Shown one piece after another: positions 27,901-35,540 of a stretch of DNA of 64,000 nucleotides (positions within the stretch are counted from its first letter, which is position 1; every line of letters begins with the position of its first letter). The notes under the pieces were generated by a model. That model was given only the letters and a program-made list of their open reading frames with translations, was not told the origin of the DNA and ran no database searches. Both the position numbers and the translations under genes were made by a program. Source of the DNA: Sulfurimonas sp. (GTDB lineage: Bacteria > Campylobacterota > Campylobacteria > Campylobacterales > Sulfurimonadaceae); NCBI RefSeq assembly GCF_026196735.1, contig NZ_JAPHUF010000004.1, positions 1-64,000 on the forward strand, given 5' to 3'.

Positions 27901-29382
27901 TCCACAGGATACACAAAATCTTTTGACCCAATTCTAACTGACAATGTTGAATATACCTGGCAACCTAGTGGTGCTCCTACAGGATGTAATGATGACAATA
28001 ATCACTCAATTCCTATGAGATTTGTCAATGGTTCAGTTGATATAAACTCATCTCTTAATCAAGTTGGTGAGTATGGATTAAATATTACAGACACAACATG
28101 GACTATTGTTGATAATACACAGCCAGCTCACCATGTGGGTTCATACTTTTTAGGTGGAGCTGATTGTATTGCTAACAGCTCAACTACACAAGCTATTAAT
28201 TCCGGTACTTTAAATGGCTGTAATATAAGTTCCAATCATGATAGTAGTGGTTCCTCTTTAAAATATAGAGACTATAACTTAGAGTTTAATCCATATAAAT
28301 TCAATATAGGAATAACACCGTCACATGGTGAAAACAACAACACGATATTTGATGCAAATACTTTTATCTATATGTCTGACATGTCGCAAAGTCCAGAGAT
28401 GTCTTTTCATTTAAATGGCTGGATTGGTGCAGTTGGTTATGATGATTCAACCTTAAGTAATTTTGTAGACAACTGCTATGCAAAACCGGTCACTTTAACC
28501 ATAAATAAAAGCTTGGCTGACTCTAATGTAATTAATTATCAATACAATTTTCAAAATACAGACCCGGCGATAGTTGATAAAAATGGTACTATAAATGGCT
28601 TATCTGGTTTAATTAATTTAGCAACAAATGATTTTAATAAATCAAATAACGGTAATGTAAATACGGTCTTAAATCTAAATTTCGATAGAAATGTAACTAC
28701 TGTTTTTAATCCAGAAGAGTTGACATTTACTACATACGATGCAAACTGTACAACTCCTGCGAATTGTAGAATGAATGCTGATTTAGATTCAACACATGAA
28801 GCAGAAGGTTATCGTGATTTAAATAGAACAGACATAGCAAATAATAGAATAACTCTCAAGCATTACTACGGTCGTACACATGCATCAAGACAGAGATATG
28901 ACGGAAACACAGGAACAGCTAATATATACTATGAAGTATATTGTTTTGGCAGTATTAGCGGCAATACATGTAATCAGGCACTTCTTCAAAATCCTACAGG
29001 AACATTAAAAAGAACTGATGATATAAGATGGTTTATGAATGAAAATCACGATATCATAAATGACGGCAATGTTAGCATTGTTGTACAAAGAGGTGGAACA
29101 AACATCGCTGCTGATATTATAGATGCAACTGATAATCCTACTGGGAATCCATCTATCACCACTCTTAACTATGATGCAAGCAAAGGCTATCCATACAAAA
29201 CTATAATGCAAAACATTGCTTCAGGTTGGTTGATATACAACCAAGATGATCCAACTGCTACAAGAAATGAATTTGCTGTAGAGTTTGAAGCTCCAGGAAC
29301 TGGTTGGAGTGGCGAGCATGAAACAAATACTACTACTCAAGATGTAGGTGCAGTTAGAACAAATAGGAGAAGTAATTGGTAA
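24982..29382 (+). CDS. large secreted surface protein linked to minor pilins
   Basis: 1466 residues from ATG 24982, preceded by AAGGGG; the frame opens 13 codons earlier without a good start. A signal peptide ends near TYIFGA. The mature protein is rich in asparagine, threonine, serine and beta-prone sequence. Residues from about 30 to 130 resemble a small beta-sandwich (YYIQSSEAGTLTITT). A segment with ILYAGLYWQG recalls the A-LYW motif of large bacterial surface proteins. There are many cysteines and an acidic loop DNNGTLD. I do not recognise the whole protein. It overlaps the first minor-pilin gene by 7 bases, so it may be a tip adhesin comparable in position to PilY1. No membrane anchor or sorting signal is seen at the C-terminus. 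Confidence 0.75.
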   Translation: MNIFTKKLYFPLLFLTIFFPTYIFGADECSSSDYNYSLSAASPTTTHTVAMSANESISYYIQSSEAGTLTITTNNANNKINLNGSENSCPAGVESGTTSLVYTQSFAFDINIVVFADGAATHTLTIQFTPFDSSSEGHLTKYENPFSIIYGGAGTNIYGDYSSIASSVQCVDNGAGGCNYNYTGALYNATTKYENSVAIATIPLNSSTETLNLPVDIDGSDILYAGLYWQGNITGPDSNDYVVGITGRNIVSLLDSSGTVHTLTSDELWYHDFWGDGTGSDGGYRSFYQGYKDITSIVQNSYVKGNINSYTVGNIKSTIGSDYGTYFWADDIYAYNGIRIGFWGNWNLIVVYEHSNVGALSPQPKPKNITLFQGFDALIPLQQDSTKSVNLPLSGFLTPSSTPIEAKLLFYGAGAEKVLNYDTFKIQDGTTSNYIDLSNALNPVDNAFNGSVSSFGIPIDPAISYYPGLDSDEFDISLAMVIKQTSTSLSLSAKNVSGTGDQIFPGLIAFSTDVYAPEFCYDYAYKQQGIYFTEDNNGTLDPRISGDVISGEPIEVSVFIRNLVDSDIAVTDMYVDVLDINTTQATYVTNTTKLAKIGDLTPTDLIDGTDITIGTSSIEDITIGTIDSNEHFYIYYSLDPKDSSIDMPINVQTRYNLVVGGETIPYTLKLGSEIPMCSSTNFTYEPEYGLFNVVHNSYYNYDTGGGNRYYNLPTQVTNREGNFKVIAMDPADLNELQGKSTSVAVELIDASAFHDTYASCQEEESSISEKVQVFFENNATSVAFNQAALQDAINDAVTNLTSTSEFYSMARENVAFRISYGLTNDGNDSLVQHEYDSSNDEFKILNFTQLVQDVGTCVQRVTYDTSPVKTTENVAVACGNAGTFISKKHYYACLECLYGINTRFECSRDNFAIRPEAFMIKINDQNQTNPSSQLRLADSVSGVVTPVATVVDLAAGYEYNLEINATNHLNNNSSTGYTKSFDPILTDNVEYTWQPSGAPTGCNDDNNHSIPMRFVNGSVDINSSLNQVGEYGLNITDTTWTIVDNTQPAHHVGSYFLGGADCIANSSTTQAINSGTLNGCNISSNHDSSGSSLKYRDYNLEFNPYKFNIGITPSHGENNNTIFDANTFIYMSDMSQSPEMSFHLNGWIGAVGYDDSTLSNFVDNCYAKPVTLTINKSLADSNVINYQYNFQNTDPAIVDKNGTINGLSGLINLATNDFNKSNNGNVNTVLNLNFDRNVTTVFNPEELTFTTYDANCTTPANCRMNADLDSTHEAEGYRDLNRTDIANNRITLKHYYGRTHASRQRYDGNTGTANIYYEVYCFGSISGNTCNQALLQNPTGTLKRTDDIRWFMNENHDIINDGNVSIVVQRGGTNIAADIIDATDNPTGNPSITTLNYDASKGYPYKTIMQNIASGWLIYNQDDPTATRNEFAVEFEAPGTGWSGEHETNTTTQDVGAVRTNRRSNW

Positions 29383-29972
29383 GAAAAGCCGCTAGCAAAC
29401 TTGCTTTTACTATGATTGAGCTGATATTTGCGATAGTTGTTATAGCGATATCTGTTATGTCTCTACCTATGATGATTCAAGTTACATCACAAGGAGTTGA
29501 AAGCAATATAGTCCAGGAGGCTATCTTTGCTGCATCTGCAGAACTTATGGGTGCTACTTCATACTATTGGGATGACAATTCTATGCAAGACATGAATATT
29601 AGCCATTTATCAAGAGTAATAGACATAAGTGGAGATTGCAATGGTGACAGACTAAGAAATGGACACATAGCCCAGCCGCTACATAGAAGATGCTTAGACT
29701 CAAATACAACAGGAGCCCGTAATGCTCCAGGCGGTATAGTTACTGATTTAAACGATGCAGCTATTACCCAGTCTATTTTTACCGATATTGGAAGCGCTGA
29801 GGGTTATAAAAATAACTATACAAGTACTATCAATGTTGCTCCTGATGGAGCTGATGCAAATATCAAGATAATTACATCAACTATAACAGATGCAAATGGA
29901 ACCACTGTTGTAGTACTTAGAGCGCAAAGTGCCAATGTTGGTGAAATTGACTACTATAAGAGGAGATTTTAA
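29376..29972 (+). CDS. minor pseudopilin, PilV/GspI-like
   Basis: 198 residues starting at TTG 29376, supported by AGGAG seven bases upstream. The N-terminus has a class III signal: short basic leader, then AFTMIELIFAIVVIAISVM, with alanine instead of glycine before the cleavage site, as is common in Campylobacterota. Glutamate +5 is present. The rest is a small globular domain with few family signs. It overlaps the upstream large-protein gene by 7 bases and the next pilin gene by one base, so all four genes of the block are probably one operon. Confidence 0.82.
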   Translation: MVRKAASKLAFTMIELIFAIVVIAISVMSLPMMIQVTSQGVESNIVQEAIFAASAELMGATSYYWDDNSMQDMNISHLSRVIDISGDCNGDRLRNGHIAQPLHRRCLDSNTTGARNAPGGIVTDLNDAAITQSIFTDIGSAEGYKNNYTSTINVAPDGADANIKIITSTITDANGTTVVVLRAQSANVGEIDYYKRRF

Positions 29973-30868
29973 TGCGCCGTTGTGGTTTTACACTTTTAGA
30001 ACTCATCTTTGTAATAGTTGTTATGGGTATACTTGCTAAATTTGGTGTTGAGTTTTTAAACCAAGCATACAGGGGTTTTATAGCTTCTAGTATTAACAAC
30101 ACTCTGCAAGCTCAAAGTGCTGCAGCAGTTGAGTCTGTTGCTTCAAGACTACAATACCGCATCAAAGATTCTGTCATTGGCAGAAAAAGCAGTGATGCTT
30201 CATTTTTACCAATAGGTAGTGCTAGTGGAAGTGAATATAATATCTTAGAATGGGTAGCAACTGACATAGAAAATCTTCGTGGAAACTCTCTTCCAAACTG
30301 GAGCGGAATTATAGATCTTTACCACCCATCAAGCACCTCCAATATTCTTGTTTCTCCAGGAACAGACACGACTGCCATAAATACAATGATACAAGTTCTT
30401 TCTCATAACAGTGGAACAACTATAAACAATGCAGCCCTTTATTTTATAGGTTCAGACAGTGATATCGTAAGTGGGTATGGATGGGATGGTAACTTAACTA
30501 CTATCAATACTCAAAACGGAGCGATGCATCCTATAAATTCTGTAGGCGGACAACCAACTCAGTTTACTCCGGCCGTTGGCAATTTTACTGGTGTAGATGT
30601 ATTTGAGTATTATCAGCTAGCATGGACTGCTTATGCAGTCGGTATAAGTGATTATAATGCCGGAACAGCTACTGGAACACTTATGCTTTATTATGACTAT
30701 CAACCTTGGGAAGGTGAAAGTTATACAAATGGAAAAAGTGAAATTTTAATGGAAAATGTAAGTACATTTCAATTTAAATCAATTGGTTCTATTGTTAAAA
30801 TACAAGTATGTGTAAACAGTGATGTAGTGGAGGATTATTCGTTATGCAAAGAAAAAACAATTTACTAA
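29972..30868 (+). CDS. minor pseudopilin, PilW/GspJ-like
   Basis: 298 residues with a strong prepilin signal, MRRCGFTLLELIFVIVVMG, with glycine before the cleavage site and glutamate +5. A long N-terminal helix is followed by a globular domain that contains SAAAVESVASRLQYRI, in a position comparable to PilW and GspJ. No membrane-spanning part follows. It overlaps its neighbours (one base upstream, 25 bases downstream). Length and order fit PilW in a PilV-PilW-PilX set; whether it serves a type IV pilus, secretion pseudopilus or DNA-uptake pseudopilus cannot be decided. Confidence 0.8.
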   Translation: MRRCGFTLLELIFVIVVMGILAKFGVEFLNQAYRGFIASSINNTLQAQSAAAVESVASRLQYRIKDSVIGRKSSDASFLPIGSASGSEYNILEWVATDIENLRGNSLPNWSGIIDLYHPSSTSNILVSPGTDTTAINTMIQVLSHNSGTTINNAALYFIGSDSDIVSGYGWDGNLTTINTQNGAMHPINSVGGQPTQFTPAVGNFTGVDVFEYYQLAWTAYAVGISDYNAGTATGTLMLYYDYQPWEGESYTNGKSEILMENVSTFQFKSIGSIVKIQVCVNSDVVEDYSLCKEKTIY

Positions 30869-31350
30869 GAACTGCTACTTATAAAAAACAAGCTGGATTT
30901 AGATCTGGTATGGCTATGATTATGGCAATAGCGATTATAGTAATAATCGGTACTATAATGGCTCTTTCACTCGCACTTACTACACAAACAACTAAAAGAA
31001 CAACTGATTTATATCTTTATGAGCAATCTGTTTTGTACTCCAAAAGTGCTGCTGAACTTGCTCTGTTGGATATCGCACAAGCAAATCCTTGTACGGTACC
31101 TACTGCAAACTATAGCTTTCCATCTGGATGTGTTGGTGCTGCATGTTTGTATGATGCCAATGTAACTATTAGATATGTGTATAGAGGTTTAGCTTGTGGT
31201 GATATTAATGGAGATGGTATCAATGATGACTACTTTACGACACTAACAACTGATGAACAAAACGGCTCTGTATTGATGGATATAACAGTCAGTACAAATG
31301 CTGGTACGGAACCTATACGATATTTTAGAAGAACTATACAAAAACTGTAG
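30844..31350 (+). CDS. minor pseudopilin, PilX/GspK-like, with calcium-type loop
   Basis: 168 residues. After a basic leader comes GFRSGMAMIMAIAIIVIIGT and a long helix, the PilX-like N-terminus, which lacks glutamate +5 as PilX and GspK often do. The C-terminal part has GDINGDGINDDY, the DxNxDGxxDD spacing of calcium-binding loops seen in dockerins and PilY1. Four cysteines could form disulfides. It is the last of the four-gene block, and the ATG lies within the end of the PilW-like gene. A start at a later ATG would remove the leader. Confidence 0.75.
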   Translation: MQRKNNLLRTATYKKQAGFRSGMAMIMAIAIIVIIGTIMALSLALTTQTTKRTTDLYLYEQSVLYSKSAAELALLDIAQANPCTVPTANYSFPSGCVGAACLYDANVTIRYVYRGLACGDINGDGINDDYFTTLTTDEQNGSVLMDITVSTNAGTEPIRYFRRTIQKL

Positions 31351-31414
31351 TTTATAAATCTTTATAAACCTTTTAATGCTATAATCCAAATATAATAACT
31401 TAAAAGGATTTTTA

Positions 31415-31957
31415 ATGAATATCTCCCTAACTGGTAGACAATTAGAACTTACAGAGCCTATCAAAGCTCACATGAACGCATCTATCGAAACACTTAGAAA
31501 ATACCACATGGATATTATCTCTGTAAATGTTGTAGCAACTGCTCAAACTAAAAAAGGCAAAGAACATTCAATGGTGGAATTCACTATACATCTTGCTCAC
31601 AAAAACTCAATTATTATTAAACAAAATGATGATGACTTATATGCCGCTATCGATTTAGCTATTGCAAGAGCTCAAAAAGCTATGCGTCGTATGCATGACA
31701 GAGATACAAACCACTATAAAGATGGTATGAATGAAGCTAAAAACGAAGCTAACACTAAAATAGATTTAAGCGAAGCTAGTGAAGCTCTAGAAGATGAAAT
31801 CGTTCCTGTTGAACTTAGTCTTTATAAACCTCGTGAGGTAGAAGATGTTTTAAATGACCTAAAAGAGACAAATAAAGTATTTGAAATATTTTTAGACAAT
31901 GAAGATAAAACTCGTGTTCTTTACAAAAGAAATGACGGCAAATTCGGGTTGTATTAA
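31415..31957 (+). CDS. hpf: ribosome hibernation promoting factor, long form
   Basis: 180 residues: an N-terminal HPF/RaiA domain (1-100, MNISLTGRQLELTEPIKAHM and AIDLAIARAQKAMRRMHD), a linker, and a C-terminal domain (about 125-180, PVELSLYKPREVEDVL, LYKRNDGKFGLY) that dimerises 70S ribosomes in other long forms. AAAAGGA lies six bases before ATG. Its stop overlaps that of recG, which runs the other way, by four bases. A short-form paralogue is present at 48541-48873. Confidence 0.93.
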   Translation: MNISLTGRQLELTEPIKAHMNASIETLRKYHMDIISVNVVATAQTKKGKEHSMVEFTIHLAHKNSIIIKQNDDDLYAAIDLAIARAQKAMRRMHDRDTNHYKDGMNEAKNEANTKIDLSEASEALEDEIVPVELSLYKPREVEDVLNDLKETNKVFEIFLDNEDKTRVLYKRNDGKFGLY

Positions 31958-33798
31958 ACCTTATTAAGAAGTAAAGACTCCTTTACTTCTCTTACAATCT
32001 CTTCATCATCTGCCAAATCAACCCACTTAAACTGACTTCCACTTTGGTTGTGACCTTTTAGTAAATCACCGCTTTTTCTAAACTTTAAATCAAGATTTGC
32101 TATATCAAACCCGCTTGTTGTTTGTGTAAACTTATCCAATCTTACAGACTCGTTTTTATTTGTATATAAATAGCAGTAACCTTTAAGTCCGGTACGGCTA
32201 ACACGACCGCGAAGTTGATGAAGTGTAGAGAGCCCCAATCTCTCTGCACCTACAATTACTACAGTTGAGAGCCTCGGAAGAGATATTCCCACTTCAACAA
32301 CCGTTGTAGCTATTAAGATATCTCCTTTTTTACTAAACTCTGTTAATATTTCTTCTTTGTCTTTGTCTTTTCCGTGAGTAACATAAACATTTTCAAATTT
32401 ACTCTCCCAGTATCCACGAGCCTCATCTATACTCTGATACTCTAAAACTTCACTCTGCTCTACTAATGGATAAACTAAAAGTACTTGATTTTTTTTAGCT
32501 ATCTCATGTCCTATATGTTCCAGCAATTCCTTAAAATCACTCTTATGTATGACTTTACTGGTTATATCCTTTTTAAACGGAGTAGAAGTGATAAGAGATA
32601 CATCAATATGAGCTGTCTCTATCATAGCCTGAGTTCTTGGGATGGGTGTTGCTGAAAACTGTAAGTAGTGTGGCTTCGCTTGTCCTCCTTGGTTGAGGGT
32701 TTCACCACTGCTTACAAGTTTTTCCAACATATTTCTTTGTGCTGTTCCAAAACGATGCTGTTCATCAACCATAACAAGTCCGGTTTTCTTGCCCTCCTTG
32801 GTTGAGGGTGGAAGTTCTCTATATAAAAGTGCGTGAGTCCCAATGATAAAATCATACTCATTTAAATCTATCTTTTTACTTTTATTCGTAATTAATACAG
32901 ATTTGACATGTGGAAGAAATTTACGCGCTTCTTCAAAGAGTTGATTCGCAAGTATTGTCGTAGGTGCCATTAAGATAGAACGATTAGGCTGCATCATTAC
33001 TACTGATGCTAAAATAACCATTGTTTTACCACTTCCAACATCTCCTACAATCATTCGTTTTGCTGCTATATTTTTACCAAAATCAGATTTAATGTCTTCA
33101 ATTGCACCTATCTGCTCACCTGTTAGTTGAAACGGCAGAGTTAAGGCCCACTCTTTATAGTCTCTACATGTAGATGTTAAAGATTTGAAATATCTTCTTT
33201 TTGCAGATAGTTGTTTCATGTAAATAAATAGCTCCAAATACTTCAAAGCATTTATAGTATTTATATTTAAATCTTTTAAATTTGTAAGCGTTTCTTTTGG
33301 AAAATGTAATTTAAGTACTTCATCTATAATAGCATCACTTAAGCCCTCTGCTTTTAAGTTCTCTTTTGTAAGATTGTTTTGAATAAAACGAAGCATAACA
33401 TCTGATCGTAAGGCTGATTTATACTTTGGCGTAATTGCCCCGACAGCTGTCACTTTTTTTGGCATACTCATACTGCAGACTCCAGTTTTACACTCAATCA
33501 TTCCATAGTAATAATCTCTGTCACCGACTTTAAACTGATGAAGCATATAAGGTTTTGGACGGAATAAAACACCCGTAATTGCATGAGCAAAATTATGAGC
33601 ATAAAAAGTTATCTGGATTGAATTTGGAGCACGATAAACTGACTCAACAGTTGCATCTATGAGTTGTAAAGTGTGTGTTTTTAGTTTGTTATGAAGTCGT
33701 AAATCCTCATAAGTGTAAGGTATCATAAGAGCAAGCTCGCACCAAGAGTTAATACCAAGTTTTTTAAATTTTTCTTCTTGCTCTTTTGTGAGGTTCAT
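31954..33798 (-). CDS. recG: ATP-dependent DNA helicase RecG
   Basis: 614 residues, shorter than E. coli RecG (693) but about the length in Campylobacter relatives. An N-terminal wedge domain is followed by the helicase lobes with Walker A GDVGSGKT, motif II in the form DEQHRFG that is diagnostic for RecG/Mfd-type enzymes, and a QLRGRVSRTG motif VI. It remodels stalled forks and Holliday junctions. Upstream lie the coiled-coil gene, the M16 protein and mqnC, a neighbourhood I recall from C. jejuni (Cj0462-Cj0464). Confidence 0.96.
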   Translation of the reverse strand: MNLTKEQEEKFKKLGINSWCELALMIPYTYEDLRLHNKLKTHTLQLIDATVESVYRAPNSIQITFYAHNFAHAITGVLFRPKPYMLHQFKVGDRDYYYGMIECKTGVCSMSMPKKVTAVGAITPKYKSALRSDVMLRFIQNNLTKENLKAEGLSDAIIDEVLKLHFPKETLTNLKDLNINTINALKYLELFIYMKQLSAKRRYFKSLTSTCRDYKEWALTLPFQLTGEQIGAIEDIKSDFGKNIAAKRMIVGDVGSGKTMVILASVVMMQPNRSILMAPTTILANQLFEEARKFLPHVKSVLITNKSKKIDLNEYDFIIGTHALLYRELPPSTKEGKKTGLVMVDEQHRFGTAQRNMLEKLVSSGETLNQGGQAKPHYLQFSATPIPRTQAMIETAHIDVSLITSTPFKKDITSKVIHKSDFKELLEHIGHEIAKKNQVLLVYPLVEQSEVLEYQSIDEARGYWESKFENVYVTHGKDKDKEEILTEFSKKGDILIATTVVEVGISLPRLSTVVIVGAERLGLSTLHQLRGRVSRTGLKGYCYLYTNKNESVRLDKFTQTTSGFDIANLDLKFRKSGDLLKGHNQSGSQFKWVDLADDEEIVREVKESLLLNKV

Positions 33799-33895
33799 GT
33801 TAAATCTTTTTATAGAGTTATATATTAAAATACTACTCTAGTATCTCATTTTTGCTGTAAAATATTGCAAAATGAAATGTTTTAACTAATAATTT

Positions 33896-34186
33896 CTATT
33901 TTTTTCTGTAGTGCGATATAAAATAATTAAAAGAGTGTTTTAATGCCTTGTTTGTCAACTCTATAAAATCTTTTGCTTCTTTGTAGTTTTCTTCAGCTTT
34001 ATGTGAGAATTCATCAAATTTTTCATGTGCTTCTTTATAAAGTTTCTCTAACTCTTTTGCACCGATATCAAACTGCTTCTTTGCTTCTACGCTTAAGTGA
34101 GAAGTAGCCTCTTTGAGCTCACTCATCTCTTTTTCAAACTGTTGTAACTGTTTTTTAGCCTCTTGAACCATCTCATCTTTTTTCAT
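33896..34186 (-). CDS. small helical coiled-coil protein
   Basis: 96 residues, no signal peptide or membrane helix, almost entirely charged amphipathic helix with heptad-like leucine and phenylalanine spacing (QLQQFEKEMSELKEATSHL, KELEKLYKEAHEKFDEF). A basic end, HYRKK, closes the protein. It resembles phasin-like or YtxH-like helical proteins in composition only. A clear AAAAGGA precedes the ATG, so translation is likely. It stands apart from recG and the M16 gene by 60-100 bases. Function unknown. Confidence 0.65.
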   Translation of the reverse strand: MKKDEMVQEAKKQLQQFEKEMSELKEATSHLSVEAKKQFDIGAKELEKLYKEAHEKFDEFSHKAEENYKEAKDFIELTNKALKHSFNYFISHYRKK

Positions 34187-34255
34187 GATATATCCTTTTG
34201 AACTATAAGTTATTTATATAACTATAGCAGAAAAATTCTATTTTCTAAAGAAGTT

Positions 34256-35539
34256 TCACTTTGTAACTATCGCGAAACTCATTTCTAAAATCTCTTTATG
34301 CTCTTTTATGAACTTATTTAAATCTTTTAGTTTTAGTTTTTTTATCAGCTCCAGCTCTTTTTGAGAGTGATCCAACTCATGACCTTTGTAGTAGTCCATA
34401 AAAGTACGGTTTAGTCTTTGACTCATTGTCTCAACTCTTAGTGGCTCACTTCCAAGTAAAAACTTTTTAGTCTGTTCTAACTCTTCTTTTGTAACGCCGT
34501 TTTTTACAAAATCTGACATTACTTCATTAACTGTCTTTTTTGCATCTTCAAGAGAATCTAATTTTGTTTGAAGATAACCGCTCATATAAGAGCTTGATTT
34601 ACTTACATGTACCTTTGCATATGCAGAATACGCTAGTCCTTTTTTAACTCTTATCTCTTCCATAAGACGAGAACCAAAGCCCCCGCTTCCCAAGATAAAA
34701 GTTGCAACTCTTGCCTTATAATAATCCTCCGAACCTACTGCCACATGATATGGAGAACCAAAATACATATAAGCCTGTTCTGTTTCTCTTATGAGTATCT
34801 TTTCTTTAGGTGATTTTCTAACTGAGTAGTTTTTTAGAGCAGTTGGTTTGCCTTTAGCCATTGTATCTATCACTTTAGAGATTTTATCTTTTACCTCTTG
34901 TAATTCTACATCGCCACCAAGAACAACAATTAGTCTAGAAGCAACTAGATGCTCTTTAACAAACTTTTTAACATCATCAACTTCGATGCTTTTTACACTC
35001 TGTACTGTTCCAGAAGATGGCTGTGCCAGTGCACTGCCTTCAAAAAGCAACGCTTTTAATTCAGTTGAAGCTATATAGTCAAAATCGTTCTCTTTTCTAG
35101 CTAAAGCACCAAGAGTTGTTGTTTTTACTTTACTTATTGCTTCTTCACTAAAGTTGGGGTCTTTTAAAAGTGAATCAAAATATTTCAAACCATTGTCAAA
35201 CTCTTCTTTTAAACAACTAAGTTCCATAACAAAAGTCTCTTTACCTGTTGATGACGATATATGAATAGCTTTACTCTCAAGAGCCTCAGCAAAAGCACTG
35301 CTTCCAAGTTTTGAAGTACCCTCACCCATAACTCTTGCACTAAATTTTGCAAGTCCTGCTTTTGTGTCTGCTATACTTCCGCCATTTTCAAATATGAACT
35401 GCATAGTAACTAGTGGTAATCTTTTGTCTTCTTCAAAAATAAGAGGTATTTTCATACCTTTTACTTCAATATATTCTATTTTTGCTGCCATAATCGTTTG
35501 TCCTAACATTAGTAGTATAAGTAGTAGTATTTTCTTCAT
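34256..35539 (-). CDS. M16-family peptidase-like protein, zinc motif absent
   Basis: 427 residues from ATG 35539 (a TTG three codons upstream is possible). A signal peptide (MKKILLLILLMLGQTIMA) puts it in the periplasm. The M16 fold is clear: GGSIADTKAGLAKF, an SFS-type substrate region and a C-terminal half with GGFGSRLMEEIRVKKGLAYS. The catalytic HxxEH is missing; the aligned segment is KFSAR. It is therefore probably a non-catalytic partner, as in paired bacterial M16B proteins, yet no active partner is nearby. It follows mqnC by one base, and this order is kept in Campylobacter and Helicobacter. Confidence 0.85.
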   Translation of the reverse strand: MKKILLLILLMLGQTIMAAKIEYIEVKGMKIPLIFEEDKRLPLVTMQFIFENGGSIADTKAGLAKFSARVMGEGTSKLGSSAFAEALESKAIHISSSTGKETFVMELSCLKEEFDNGLKYFDSLLKDPNFSEEAISKVKTTTLGALARKENDFDYIASTELKALLFEGSALAQPSSGTVQSVKSIEVDDVKKFVKEHLVASRLIVVLGGDVELQEVKDKISKVIDTMAKGKPTALKNYSVRKSPKEKILIRETEQAYMYFGSPYHVAVGSEDYYKARVATFILGSGGFGSRLMEEIRVKKGLAYSAYAKVHVSKSSSYMSGYLQTKLDSLEDAKKTVNEVMSDFVKNGVTKEELEQTKKFLLGSEPLRVETMSQRLNRTFMDYYKGHELDHSQKELELIKKLKLKDLNKFIKEHKEILEMSFAIVTK

Positions 35540-35540
35540 T

